Origin: Chloroflexota bacterium
Lineage (GTDB): Bacteria > Chloroflexota > Anaerolineae > Aggregatilineales > Phototrophicaceae
NCBI GenBank assembly: GCA_026707745.1
Contig: JAPOWG010000035.1
Coordinates: 1-64,000, forward strand
DNA: 64,000 nucleotides
Direction: 5' to 3'
A program made the position numbers and the translations under genes. Of the stretch, positions 9,476 to 18,702 are shown in pieces; the first letter of the stretch is position 1; each line of letters opens with the position of its first letter. The notes beneath the pieces are model-generated. The model did not search any database. It was given only the letters and a program-made list of their open reading frames with translations, and was not told the origin of the DNA.

Positions 9476-9610
9476 CGCGGCGCCGGCGTCCCCAAACCAA
9501 TTCCCGAATTAAGGGTTTTATGCTGGCTCTAAAGTCAGTAAGGTAAGTCTGCCCGTCCACGCTGACCACGTCAGCATTCTTACTCACGCCAACCGATTTC
9601 GGCTCAGATA

Positions 9611-11395
9611 GTGCAGCGAGCGAAAAAAGCACAACACTCCCCCCACCATGCCCCAAAAGTGGGCGAAGCAGAGCAAAGCTCCCTCTGGCGCAGTTTTCAG
9701 TTTCTCAAAAAGTATCGCAACATCGCTGCCAGTGTTTATATTCTGGCGATCGTCGTCAATATTTTCAGCATGCTGATTCCACAGACGATCCGCTGGATCG
9801 TCGATGCCGGCATCATCGCCGGGGATATGACCATCCTGGCTTGGTCGCTACTGGGTTTGCTCGGGCTGACGGTCGTCAAGGGCATTATCGATTTTTTCCT
9901 GGGGCGCTGGACAGAAGTGGTGTCACAGGGCGTCGCTTACGACATCCGCAACGCCATCTACGACAAGCTCAGTTCGCTGTCATTTTCCTATCACGATCAA
10001 GCGCAGACCGGACAATTGCTGGCGCGATCTATCTCCGATGTCGAGCGCATCCGCTTTTTGACAGGTCGCGGCATTCTACGCTTGATCCAACATAGCGGCT
10101 TGATGCTTTTCACCTTCGTCGCCCTGCTGCTGATGAATGTGCAGCTAGCGATTCTGTCCATGATTCTGATGCCCTTGCTCTTTTACATCGCCTATCGCTT
10201 CGGCCGCATCTATCGACCGCTATCGCTCGACTTGCAGCACCAATTGGCGGAGATGACCACCGTGCTGGAACAAAACCTGCGCGGCGCCAAAATCGTCAAA
10301 GCTTTCGCGCAAGAGGATGCCGAAATCGAGCGATTTGATCGGCAAAACAACAAATGGTTCGCGCTTGCCCAAAAGCAGGTCATCGTCAGCGCGCAGCATA
10401 TCCCGCTGCTGGACTTTGTCGCCAGCTTGAGCACGGTGATCATCATCTGGCTGGGGGGACGGCTGGTGATCGAAAACGCGCTCACCCTGGGCGAACTCGT
10501 GGCCTTCACCACTTATCTCGGGCAACTGATCGCGCCAGTTCGCCGTCTGGGCGTGATCATCCCGGCCCTGGCCATGGCATCGGCCGCCGGCGAACGGGTC
10601 TTTACCATTCTCGACGCGCAATCCGAGGTCACGGATGCCCCGGACGCCGTTGCGCTGCCGCCGATCACAGGTCGAGTCCGCTTCGAAAACGTGTCCTTTT
10701 CTTATTTCAACCAGCGCCAGGTGCTGGACAAGCTTAATCTTGAAGCCGAGGTCGGCCAGGTGATCGCTCTGCTAGGCGCGACCGGTTCCGGCAAATCAAC
10801 CATCATCAATCTGATCCCGCGCTTTTATGACGTGAGCAACGGCCGCGTCCGCGTTGACGGCTACGACGTGCGTGACGTGACTGTCAAGTCGCTGCGCGAT
10901 CAAATCGGCATTGTGCTGCAAGAGACGGTGCTCTTCGCGGCCAGCGTCCGCCAGAATATCGCTTTCGGGCTGGAAGATGTATCCGATGCCGAGGTCATCG
11001 AGGCGGCAAAAGCGGCGCAGGCGCATGACTTCATCCTGGAAATGCCGGAAGGATACGATACGGAAGTCGGCGAACGCGGCGTGAACCTGTCCGGCGGTCA
11101 GAAACAGCGCATCGCCATCGCCCGCGCTTTGCTCAAGGACCCGCGCATTCTGCTCCTCGACGATGCCACGTCCAGCGTCGATACGGAAACGGAGCATCTG
11201 ATTCAGATCGCGCTGGAGCGCTTGATGGAAGGGCGCACCTCGTTCATCATCGCGCAGCGCCTGAGCACCGTGCGTATGGCGGACAAGGTGCTGGTACTGC
11301 AAGACGGGCGGGTGGCCGCTTCCGGCACGCACGACGAGTTAATACAGAAATCAGGTCTCTATGCCGAGATCTATTATCGCAACCTGCGCGAGTGA
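9611..11395 (+). CDS. ABC exporter half-transporter with degenerate ATP site
   Basis: A 594-residue type IV ABC exporter half: a six-helix membrane domain (about residues 30-320) then a nucleotide-binding domain. Walker A 'LLGATGSGKST', signature 'LSGGQKQRIAIARAL', Walker B 'RILLLDDATSSVD'. Two catalytic positions deviate: the residue after Walker B is Asp instead of Glu ('LLLDD'), and the switch His is Gln ('IIAQRLSTV'). This is the pattern of the degenerate subunit of heterodimeric exporters such as TM287/288 or LmrCD. The partner gene follows directly. The start is a GTG at 9611 with no strong ribosome site, so the N-terminus is uncertain. The substrate (drug, lipid or peptide) is unknown. 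Confidence 0.9.
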   Translation: MQRAKKAQHSPHHAPKVGEAEQSSLWRSFQFLKKYRNIAASVYILAIVVNIFSMLIPQTIRWIVDAGIIAGDMTILAWSLLGLLGLTVVKGIIDFFLGRWTEVVSQGVAYDIRNAIYDKLSSLSFSYHDQAQTGQLLARSISDVERIRFLTGRGILRLIQHSGLMLFTFVALLLMNVQLAILSMILMPLLFYIAYRFGRIYRPLSLDLQHQLAEMTTVLEQNLRGAKIVKAFAQEDAEIERFDRQNNKWFALAQKQVIVSAQHIPLLDFVASLSTVIIIWLGGRLVIENALTLGELVAFTTYLGQLIAPVRRLGVIIPALAMASAAGERVFTILDAQSEVTDAPDAVALPPITGRVRFENVSFSYFNQRQVLDKLNLEAEVGQVIALLGATGSGKSTIINLIPRFYDVSNGRVRVDGYDVRDVTVKSLRDQIGIVLQETVLFAASVRQNIAFGLEDVSDAEVIEAAKAAQAHDFILEMPEGYDTEVGERGVNLSGGQKQRIAIARALLKDPRILLLDDATSSVDTETEHLIQIALERLMEGRTSFIIAQRLSTVRMADKVLVLQDGRVAASGTHDELIQKSGLYAEIYYRNLRE

Positions 11396-11430
11396 GCGCG
11401 GCAAACACAAAAAGCCGAGAAGGAACTGAC

Positions 11431-13257
11431 ATGGGCTTCTCGATAGGCACAGCCGGCGTCGGCAGAAGTGGACCGCGCAGCACCCTGGAAGGCTACGCCG
11501 ACAAGGTCGAAGGCCGCTCCTTCAATCTACGCGTGCTTTGGTACTTGCTGGTCTTCCTGCGTCCTTACGGCTTGCACATGCTGGCGGCCTTCGTCGCCAT
11601 GCTATTCGCCTCCGCCCTGACACTGATCACGCCTTATTTGGTCAAAGTCGCGATCGACGGACCGATCGCCGACGGGAATATCACTTCGCTCAACGACATT
11701 GCGCTGCTCATGCTGCTCGCGGCTACGGGCCTCTACCTGGCGTCAACAACGCAGCGCTTCCTGCTCAGTTGGGTAGGGCAGCGCGTCCTGGCGGACCTGC
11801 GCTCGGCGCTCTTCCGGCACTTGCAGAAATTGCCGCTGGCTTACCACGACAATCATATCGTCGGCGTCACCATATCGCGCGTCATCAGCGATGTCGGCGT
11901 CATCAACCAATTGCTCTCGCAGGGGCTTATCACCCTGACAGGCGACAGCTTGTTACTGGCGGGCATCGTCATCGTCATGCTCTCGCTTAATACGCAACTG
12001 GCGCTCGTCACGTTCTCGATCATCCCGCTGATCGTGCTGGCCACGGCCATTTTCGCTCGGCGCGCCAAGCTGGCCTTCCGCAAGACCCGCGCGCGCAACG
12101 CCCACATGATCGGCGACCTCGCGGAAAATCTCAGCGGCATTCGCGTCATCCAGGCTTTTGCCAATGAAGACAGCACCTCCAGCAAGTTCAACGAAGTCAA
12201 TCAAGCCAACCGCGACGCGCATATAGAGGCGATGTCGCTGTCCTTCGTCTTCTTGCCGACAGTTGAGTTCCTCGGCATCGTCGCGACCGGCATCGTGCTT
12301 CTCTTCGGCGGCATCAGCGTGGCGCAGGGCGCGCTCACGCTAGGCACGGTCATCGCCTTCCTCGGCTATGTCAACCGCTTCTTCTTGCCGGTTCAGGAGC
12401 TCAGCCAGCTTTACGCCACCATGCAGACGGCCATGGCGGGCGGGGAGCGCGTGATCAACCTGCTCAACACGGAACCCGCCATCCGCGACTGCGATGACGC
12501 GACGGTCATGCCGCCGATCAAGGGACGCATTCAATTTCAAGATCTTAGCTTCGGCTATCGCGAGAACCTGCCGGTCCTGCGCGATATCACCCTGGACTTT
12601 CCACCGGGTACCATGGTCGCGCTGGTCGGACCCACAGGGGCGGGCAAAACGTCGATCGCCAATCTGATCGCGCGCTTCTACGACGCCAGCGAAGGCACTC
12701 TGTTGATCGACGGCATCGATATCCGTCAGGTCCAGCAGCGCTCCATGCGTTCACAGATGGGCCTGGTCTCGCAAGATCCCTTCATCTTCTCGGGCACCAT
12801 TGCCGAGAATATCCGCTTCGGAAAGCCCGACGCCTCTGACGCCGAGCTCGCCGCTGCCGGCAGAACCGCCAACGTCGACGCCTTCGTCCGCGACCTTCCC
12901 GATGGTTATGAAACCGAAATCCTTGAAGACGGCGCCAACCTGTCCGTCGGCCAGCGCCAACTTATCTCCATCGCCCGGGCTATCCTGGCGGATCCGCGCA
13001 TATTGATCATGGACGAAGCCACGTCGAGCGTCGACATGGTCACCGAGACGCTGATCCAGGACGCGCTGCGAAAGCTGCTGGCCAAACGCACCTCCATCGT
13101 CATCGCGCACCGCCTCAGCACAATCGTCAACGCCGATGTCATCTGTGTGGTAGACGAGGGCCGGGTCTGCGAAATGGGCCGCCATGCCGAGTTGCTCGCC
13201 CAGGGCGGTTTATACGCCGAGCTGCACGAGCGCCAGTTCGTCGATCTGGCGGATTGA
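11431..13257 (+). CDS. ABC exporter half-transporter, catalytic partner
   Basis: A 608-residue ABC exporter half with membrane domain then ATPase domain. Here Walker B has the catalytic Glu ('RILIMDEATSSVD') and the switch His is intact ('IVIAHRLSTI'), but the signature is 'LSVGQRQLISIARAI' rather than LSGGQ. The altered signature would face the degenerate Walker site of the upstream subunit, completing one dead and one live ATP site per heterodimer. A GTG overlapping the upstream stop (11392) is open in frame, but the ATG at 11431 has a good ribosome site (GAAGGAA) and is preferred. Confidence 0.9.
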   Translation: MGFSIGTAGVGRSGPRSTLEGYADKVEGRSFNLRVLWYLLVFLRPYGLHMLAAFVAMLFASALTLITPYLVKVAIDGPIADGNITSLNDIALLMLLAATGLYLASTTQRFLLSWVGQRVLADLRSALFRHLQKLPLAYHDNHIVGVTISRVISDVGVINQLLSQGLITLTGDSLLLAGIVIVMLSLNTQLALVTFSIIPLIVLATAIFARRAKLAFRKTRARNAHMIGDLAENLSGIRVIQAFANEDSTSSKFNEVNQANRDAHIEAMSLSFVFLPTVEFLGIVATGIVLLFGGISVAQGALTLGTVIAFLGYVNRFFLPVQELSQLYATMQTAMAGGERVINLLNTEPAIRDCDDATVMPPIKGRIQFQDLSFGYRENLPVLRDITLDFPPGTMVALVGPTGAGKTSIANLIARFYDASEGTLLIDGIDIRQVQQRSMRSQMGLVSQDPFIFSGTIAENIRFGKPDASDAELAAAGRTANVDAFVRDLPDGYETEILEDGANLSVGQRQLISIARAILADPRILIMDEATSSVDMVTETLIQDALRKLLAKRTSIVIAHRLSTIVNADVICVVDEGRVCEMGRHAELLAQGGLYAELHERQFVDLAD

Positions 13258-13284
13258 CAAACAAGCGCAGCAAGGCATTACCCG

Positions 13285-14475
13285 GTGAACGCCCCCTCGC
13301 CGCGGCAGCATAAACGGATCGTCGGCGTCATCTGGATCACCTATGCCCTCTTCTATCTGGGCCGGGTAAACTTCAGCGTAGTCTTGCCGGCGCTGGCCAT
13401 TGCGCTGGACGCCAGCCGCGCGGAAGTGGGCGCGCTGGGCACCGTGTTCTTTTGGGTCTACGGCATTTTCCATTTCATCAGTGGCGAGATCGGCAGCCAC
13501 CTCAGTCCCTTCCGCATGGTCTGCGCCGGCTTGCTGATCATCGCCCTGGTGAATATCGCCTTCGCCTTTCAAACGTCCTTGCTGTTGATGCTCGTCTTGT
13601 GGGGCATCAACGGCATCGGACAGTCGGCCGGTTGGGCGCCCATGTTTCGTATCCTGGCCGAGCGTCTGGATCGGGGCCAGATCAAAGTCATCTCGACTGT
13701 CATGCCCTTCAGCTATGTCATTGGCACGGCTATCACCTGGACCCTGGTGGGGGCAGTCGCGACGGGCGCGAACTGGCAGGTCGCTTTCTGGCTGCCCGGG
13801 CTACTGACGCTGGGAGTACTGGCATTTTGGTGGCGAGCCGGCATTGACGCGCCCAAAGCGACGCCACAGGGCTTCAACCCCTCGCAGATCCGCGCCGAAC
13901 TGCGCCAAATCGCGGCGGTGCTGCTGGCCACTGCCTTGGCGGGCTTCGTCTTTAACGGCATGACGATATGGTTGCCAACTTACATCCTGGATAGCCGGAT
14001 TGTTCCCGAAAACGCGATTGGCTCGGTCGCGGCCGCTATGCAAGTGATCGCCATCCTGGGTTTATTCCTGGCCCGGCTGCGCGTCCTGCGCAGCAATCAA
14101 GTCTTTGTGACAGCGGCGGCGATGCTCGCGGCGGCCGGCTTCGCCATGCTCTCGCTGACCGCGGCGACCGGTCCCCTCACGCTGCTGATCATCTGCCTAG
14201 GCATGATCATGCTCAACGGCGCCTTCGGCCTGGTGGTGAGCGCGGTACCTTTGCTGCTGGCGCCGCCCGGTCGCGCCTCGTCAATCACTGGCAGTATCAA
14301 CATGATGTCGAACTTCTTCGGCGGCATGGCCGGTTTCACCGTCGGCGGTCTCGTCGAGTGGAGCGGCTGGACCGCTGTATTTGGGCTTTGGGGCGCGCTC
14401 TTGCTGATGGCAACGGCGCTGATCTGGATCAAACGCGGCGCGGAAGAGGAAGGGACGGGGGCGACACCCGCTTGA
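13285..14475 (+). CDS. MFS transporter (paralogue of the gene at 32093)
   Basis: A 396-residue, twelve-helix major facilitator protein. The start 'ALFYLGRVNFSVVLPALAIAL' and 'GTVFFWVYGIFHFISGEIG' resemble the sugar-phosphate/anion cation symporter type of MFS carriers. It begins at a GTG 27 nt after the ABC exporter. It is clearly paralogous to 32093-33277 along the whole length, for example 'YLGR.N.SVVLP', 'WLPTYILD', and 'GRASSI.G..NMM' near the C-terminus. The transported substrate is unknown; neighbours do not fix it. Confidence 0.88.
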   Translation: MNAPSPRQHKRIVGVIWITYALFYLGRVNFSVVLPALAIALDASRAEVGALGTVFFWVYGIFHFISGEIGSHLSPFRMVCAGLLIIALVNIAFAFQTSLLLMLVLWGINGIGQSAGWAPMFRILAERLDRGQIKVISTVMPFSYVIGTAITWTLVGAVATGANWQVAFWLPGLLTLGVLAFWWRAGIDAPKATPQGFNPSQIRAELRQIAAVLLATALAGFVFNGMTIWLPTYILDSRIVPENAIGSVAAAMQVIAILGLFLARLRVLRSNQVFVTAAAMLAAAGFAMLSLTAATGPLTLLIICLGMIMLNGAFGLVVSAVPLLLAPPGRASSITGSINMMSNFFGGMAGFTVGGLVEWSGWTAVFGLWGALLLMATALIWIKRGAEEEGTGATPA

Positions 14476-14507
14476 GCGTCGCGATGCCAGCGCGGGCGAG
14501 ATCCTTG

Positions 14508-15488
14508 TCACCCCAACTTGATGCGTGGATTCAGCGCCGCGTAAGCCAGGTCGGCAAAGAGATTCGTGAAGAGGATGACGGTCACGCTGACCATCACGAT
14601 CGATTGCACCAGCAGCAAATCGCGCCGTTCAATAGCGGCGATCAACAAACTGCCCAATCCCGGGAAACCAAAGACGTATTCGATCACCACCAAGCCGCTA
14701 ATCAGCCAGGTGATGCTGATGGCGATGACCGTGACCGTCGGCAGCAATGCATTGCGCAAGACATGCCGGGTGACAACGCTGCGATAAGGGATGCCTTTCA
14801 AAGCCGCTGTACGCACGTAATCTCGCTTCAATTCCTCAATCACACCGGCCCGGGTCAGGCGGGAAATGTAGGCCAGCAGCACCAGCGTCGCCGCAAATGC
14901 CGGCAGCCACAGCGCCGGCAGCATCTCGCCGAAGGACGCGTTGGCCGGCACCGCCGAGCTCGACGGGAACCACCAACCCAGGGCCTCCGCCAGGGGACCG
15001 CGACCCCAGCCCAGCGCCACAATATTGATCAGAAACAGCCCGGTCACGAATTCCGGCAAGCTGACCACCGAGAGCGTCAGCAGGGAGATGATGACATCGG
15101 GCAATTTGTTTTCGCGCAGTCCGGCGATGATGCCCAAGACCAGCGACAGCGGTACCGACAGCAGCAGGGCGACCAGCGCCAGACGCGCCGAATTGACGCT
15201 GCGCTGTACGATCAACTCGCGGTTGTCGGCGCCGCGGAAGGCGATCGTCTTGCCCCAGTCGCCGCGCAAAAAGTTGCCCAGCCAGTTGACATATTGCTCC
15301 GGCAGCGGCGCATTCAAACCCAACTCGCTGCGGATCTCCGCGACCTGCTCGGCCGTAGCTTCGCGCCCGCCCGCGATCACGCGCGCCGGATCGCCCGGCA
15401 AGACACGCAGCAGAAAGAAGATCATCAGCGAACTGATCAGGTAAGTAAAAAGGAAGAAAACGAAGCGCCGCCGCAAAAACTTTAGCAT
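14508..15488 (-). CDS. Dipeptide/oligopeptide-type ABC permease, DppB type
   Basis: Permease of a peptide/nickel-type importer, 326 residues from the ATG at 15488; a longer open frame upstream runs through the ATPase gene and is spurious. Seen: 'FFLLRVLPGDPARVIAGG' near the N-terminus, characteristic of DppB, and the EAA loop 'ELKRDYVRTAALKGIPYRSVVTRHVLRNALLP'-like segment with its conserved Gly. Starts 4 nt after the fused ATPase gene. Gene order on the minus strand is binding protein, DppC, fused DppDF, DppB, an unusual order with DppB last. Confidence 0.92.
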   Translation of the reverse strand: MLKFLRRRFVFFLFTYLISSLMIFFLLRVLPGDPARVIAGGREATAEQVAEIRSELGLNAPLPEQYVNWLGNFLRGDWGKTIAFRGADNRELIVQRSVNSARLALVALLLSVPLSLVLGIIAGLRENKLPDVIISLLTLSVVSLPEFVTGLFLINIVALGWGRGPLAEALGWWFPSSSAVPANASFGEMLPALWLPAFAATLVLLAYISRLTRAGVIEELKRDYVRTAALKGIPYRSVVTRHVLRNALLPTVTVIAISITWLISGLVVIEYVFGFPGLGSLLIAAIERRDLLLVQSIVMVSVTVILFTNLFADLAYAALNPRIKLG

Positions 15489-15492
15489 AAGC

Positions 15493-17601
15493 CTAGCCGA
15501 TTTCCTCCGGACGCAGGAAGCTGTGTTGCAGCGCCGACAGCTCCTCCAGCGGGATGTGGCAACGGATGGCATGCCCGGCATCCACTTCCCGCCACGGCGG
15601 CGCCTCTTCTTCGCAGACGGCGCCGATCTTGCGCGGGCAGCGGGTATGAAAGCGGCAGCCGCTCGGCAGGCGCTGGGCGCTCGGCAGGACGTCATGCAGC
15701 AGCATGCGCTCGGCTTTATGGTGTGGATCCGCGACAGGTATTGCCGAAACGAGCGCCTCGGTGTAGGGGTGGAAAGGCGGCTGAAACAGGTCACTCGCCG
15801 CTCCGACCTCAAAAAGCTGGCCCAGATACATGACCGCGATCACGTCGGACAGATATCCGACGACCGCCAGATCATGCGATATGAACAGGTAGGCCGTGCC
15901 GTGCTCTTCTTGCAATCGCGCCAGCAAATTCAAGACCGCCGACTGCACGGATACATCCAGCGCCGACACCGGCTCGTCGCAAATGATCAAATCCGGATCG
16001 GAGGCGAAGGCTCGCGCGATCACCACGCGCTGTTTCTCGCCGCCGCTCAACTCATCGGGGAAGCGATCGGCATAGTCCTCCCGCAGGTTGACCCGCCGCA
16101 GCAATTGGGTGACCTCGGCCTCCGCTTGCGCCGGCGTCATGCCGCGCAACTTGACCAGCGGCCGCCGCAAGGCCTGCCGCACCGACAGATATGGGTTCAG
16201 CGAGTTCTGCGGGTTCTGGAATACCATCTGCAGTTTCGACAGGACATCAGGACTGCGTTCGCGCACGCTGTTGCGGATGTCCATCCCCAACAGTTCCAAC
16301 TGCCCGCCCGTACGCTCTTGCAAGCCGATGATCAGCCGCGAAAGCGTGGTCTTGCCGCTGCCGCTTTCGCCGACCAAACCGAGCGTCTGCCCCGCCCCCA
16401 GGGTCAAGTTAACGCCGTCGACAGCGCGGATCGGCGCCGGCGTCCTTCCGCGCAGCCAGTCTTCCAAACTTTTCGCGACCGGAAAATGTTTCTTCAGGTT
16501 CGTGACGCGCATCAGCCTATCCCCGACGCGATCGTCGATCGGCGTACTAGACTGCCTCTCGCTGTCGCCTTGAGACGGGGGCTTGTAGCTGGGGTTTACA
16601 AAAGGATCGAGGAAAGATGCGCCGACTTCTTCCCAGCGGAAACAGCGCACCGCGCGTCCATCGCCCAGTTGTTCCAGGGGCGGCTTTTCGGCCCGGCACT
16701 TATCGATGACAAATTCGCAGCGATCGGCGAAGACACAGCCGCCTGACAATTGCCTAAGGGCGGGCGGGTTGCCGCCGATCGAATGCAGCCGGCTGTCGAC
16801 TTTGCTTTGTCCAAGCCTGGGCACGCTGTTGAGCAAGCCCAGCGAGTAGGGATTACGGGGCATCGCGTAGAGTTGCTCGACGGGCGCCTCTTCCATGATC
16901 TCGCCGGCATACAGTACCAGCACGCGTTCGCAGAGTTGCGCCACCACACCCAGATTATGGGTGATATAAATGACACCGGTATCGCGTTCAGCCATCAGCC
17001 CGCGGATAAGATCGAGGATGACGGCTTCCGTGGTCACATCGAGGCCGGTGGTTGGCTCGTCGAGAATGAGCAATTCGGGATTGGTGATCAGCGCCATAGC
17101 GATGACGACGCGCTGCTGCATACCCCCGCTCAATTCGTGCGGATAACGACCCGCCACTTTTTCAGGATCCACAAGGTTGACGTCATGGAACATCCGCAGC
17201 ATGGCATGCTCGGCTTCAGCGCCGCCTATGCCCATCGCCGCGCCCAAAACCTCGGTGACTTGAGCGCCGATCTTCATTGACGGATTCAAAGCCGCCCCGG
17301 CGTTTTGGGGCACCAGCTTGATGCGCCGCGCCCACAAAGAGCGCATCTCGGCATCGCTTTTGCTCAGCAAATCCTCCCCGGCGAATGCCAGGCGCCCCCC
17401 GCTTTCCACGCGCCCGTTGCTGCTGAGGTAGTGCATCAGCGCCAGCGCCACAGTGGATTTCCCCGAGCCCGACTCGCCAACCAAGCCGACGATATGGCCA
17501 GGCGCCAATTGCAGGTGAAAATCGCGTACAGCCGGTATCCAACGCTTGCCGATCCGATAGCTGATGGTCAGGTTCTCGACATCAAGCAGGGGCGGTGTCA
17601 T
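15493..17601 (-). CDS. Fused dipeptide ABC ATPase (DppD-DppF in one chain)
   Basis: A 702-residue protein containing two complete peptide-type ATPase domains, as in GsiA/YejF. Domain 1: Walker A 'GLVGESGSGKSTVALAL', signature 'LSGGMQQRVVIAMAL', Walker B 'LLILDEPTTGLDV', then the oligopeptide C-terminal Cys motif 'GGCVFADRCEF'. Domain 2: 'GLVGESGSGKTTLSRL', 'LSGGEKQRVVIARAF', 'LIICDEPVSALDV', then 'SGCRFHTRCPRK'. Both look catalytically competent. The ATG at 17601 shares one base with the DppC stop (TGATG). Domain 1 is preceded only by a short strand, so longer upstream starts are rejected. Confidence 0.94.
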   Translation of the reverse strand: MTPPLLDVENLTISYRIGKRWIPAVRDFHLQLAPGHIVGLVGESGSGKSTVALALMHYLSSNGRVESGGRLAFAGEDLLSKSDAEMRSLWARRIKLVPQNAGAALNPSMKIGAQVTEVLGAAMGIGGAEAEHAMLRMFHDVNLVDPEKVAGRYPHELSGGMQQRVVIAMALITNPELLILDEPTTGLDVTTEAVILDLIRGLMAERDTGVIYITHNLGVVAQLCERVLVLYAGEIMEEAPVEQLYAMPRNPYSLGLLNSVPRLGQSKVDSRLHSIGGNPPALRQLSGGCVFADRCEFVIDKCRAEKPPLEQLGDGRAVRCFRWEEVGASFLDPFVNPSYKPPSQGDSERQSSTPIDDRVGDRLMRVTNLKKHFPVAKSLEDWLRGRTPAPIRAVDGVNLTLGAGQTLGLVGESGSGKTTLSRLIIGLQERTGGQLELLGMDIRNSVRERSPDVLSKLQMVFQNPQNSLNPYLSVRQALRRPLVKLRGMTPAQAEAEVTQLLRRVNLREDYADRFPDELSGGEKQRVVIARAFASDPDLIICDEPVSALDVSVQSAVLNLLARLQEEHGTAYLFISHDLAVVGYLSDVIAVMYLGQLFEVGAASDLFQPPFHPYTEALVSAIPVADPHHKAERMLLHDVLPSAQRLPSGCRFHTRCPRKIGAVCEEEAPPWREVDAGHAIRCHIPLEELSALQHSFLRPEEIG

Positions 17602-18524
17602 CAGTTTCCCTTTTGCACGGCGCGGCGGATGCCGTCCGACATCAAGTTGACCGCAATGACCAGGATCGCGATCGCCAGGGCCGGGAAATCCAGCGCCCAA
17701 GGCGTCAATTGATAGAACCCGCCGCGGTTTTCGTTGACCATCAGTCCCCAATCGGGCGAGGGCGGGCGAGCGCCAAAACCGAGGAAGCCCAGCGACGCCA
17801 CCAGAAAGATCGCGTAAGAAAAGCGCAGCGACGCCTCGACCACCAGCGCCGGGATCACCGACGGCAAGATCTCTCGATAGATGATGTAATACGTGGGCTC
17901 GCCGCGGATTTCCGCCGCTTCCACGAATTCGCGCGTCTTGATATCGAGGGCGCTGCTGCGGGCTACCCGTGCCACCACCGGCACATAGAGAACAGCGATC
18001 ACCAAAAGGACGACATTATCCGCCAATTCCGCCTGCCAACTGCCGATCTCGAAATCGAGGTTGCGGATGATACCGACCAGCACCAGCGCCAGCAATAGCG
18101 CCGGGATCGCCAGCAGCGCGTCGATGACGCGCCCCAGCAACTCATCGAACCAGCCGCCGCGATAGCCCATGTAGAGCCCCACAGCCGATCCAACCAACAC
18201 GCTGATCACGGTGCCCAGACCGGCGATGCGGAAGATGCTGCTCGCGCCCAGGATCACGCGGCTGTAGACATCGCGCCCCAGTCGATCGGTACCGAAGGGA
18301 TGCTCGCCCAGTTGCAGGGCGCCGATATCTATGGTCGGGGACAGGCGAGGGGCGTGACTCTGATCATTGGGATTGGGGTAGGGGGCTAACTGCGCGCCAA
18401 AAACAGCCAGAAACAGGAAGAAGAACACCAACGCTGTACCCAGAGCCGACTGAGGATGCCGCAGCAATATGCTGGCAAAGCGGCGCAGCGCGACGATTTG
18501 GCGGCTGAAGGGGGTGGGGTTCAT
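17601..18524 (-). CDS. Dipeptide/oligopeptide-type ABC permease, DppC type
   Basis: A 307-residue permease. Seen: N-terminal 'LRHPQSALGTALVFFFLFLAVFG', the extracellular 'HPFGTDRLGRDVYSRVILGA' motif that is diagnostic of DppC/OppC, and 'REFVEAAEIRGEPTYYIIYREILPSVIP', the EAA loop. The C-terminus 'GFGARPPSPDWGLMVNENRGGF' is also standard. It overlaps the fused ATPase start by one base. The binding protein gene lies 178 nt upstream, separated by two hairpins. Confidence 0.93.
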   Translation of the reverse strand: MNPTPFSRQIVALRRFASILLRHPQSALGTALVFFFLFLAVFGAQLAPYPNPNDQSHAPRLSPTIDIGALQLGEHPFGTDRLGRDVYSRVILGASSIFRIAGLGTVISVLVGSAVGLYMGYRGGWFDELLGRVIDALLAIPALLLALVLVGIIRNLDFEIGSWQAELADNVVLLVIAVLYVPVVARVARSSALDIKTREFVEAAEIRGEPTYYIIYREILPSVIPALVVEASLRFSYAIFLVASLGFLGFGARPPSPDWGLMVNENRGGFYQLTPWALDFPALAIAILVIAVNLMSDGIRRAVQKGN

Positions 18525-18583
18525 GGCTCACTTCAGTCCCCGGCTGGCTCCCGTGCCATCATAGCCCCTTACAAAATTCTGCA

Positions 18584-18610
18584 AATGGGCGACTCATTGG
18601 GTCGCCCATT
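18584..18610. repeat. Intergenic hairpin, GTCGCCC family
   Basis: Perfect 10-bp stem AATGGGCGAC / GTCGCCCATT around a 7-nt loop. Same family as 30866-30886 and 61271-61291. Lies between the binding protein and DppC and could limit read-through, but there is no T-tract. Confidence 0.75.
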
Positions 18611-18633
18611 GATCAACCGTTTCAGTTTTGCTG

Positions 18634-18658
18634 GGGGGTCAGTCAGCGACTGACCCCC
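18634..18658. repeat. Intergenic hairpin, GTCAGYC family
   Basis: Perfect 11-bp stem GGGGGTCAGTC / GACTGACCCCC with a 3-nt loop, 23 nt after the GTCGCCC hairpin. The same two-hairpin order recurs at 30866-30939. Confidence 0.75.
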
Positions 18659-18702
18659 ATCGTTCACGACATCCATGACAGCCGTGCTGCGATTGATAAG
18701 CC

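Noticed and set aside
15489..15812. N-terminal extension of the DppB permease
   Set aside because: It would overlap the fused ATPase gene and is Arg/Ser-rich nonsense; the permease begins naturally at the ATG at 15488.
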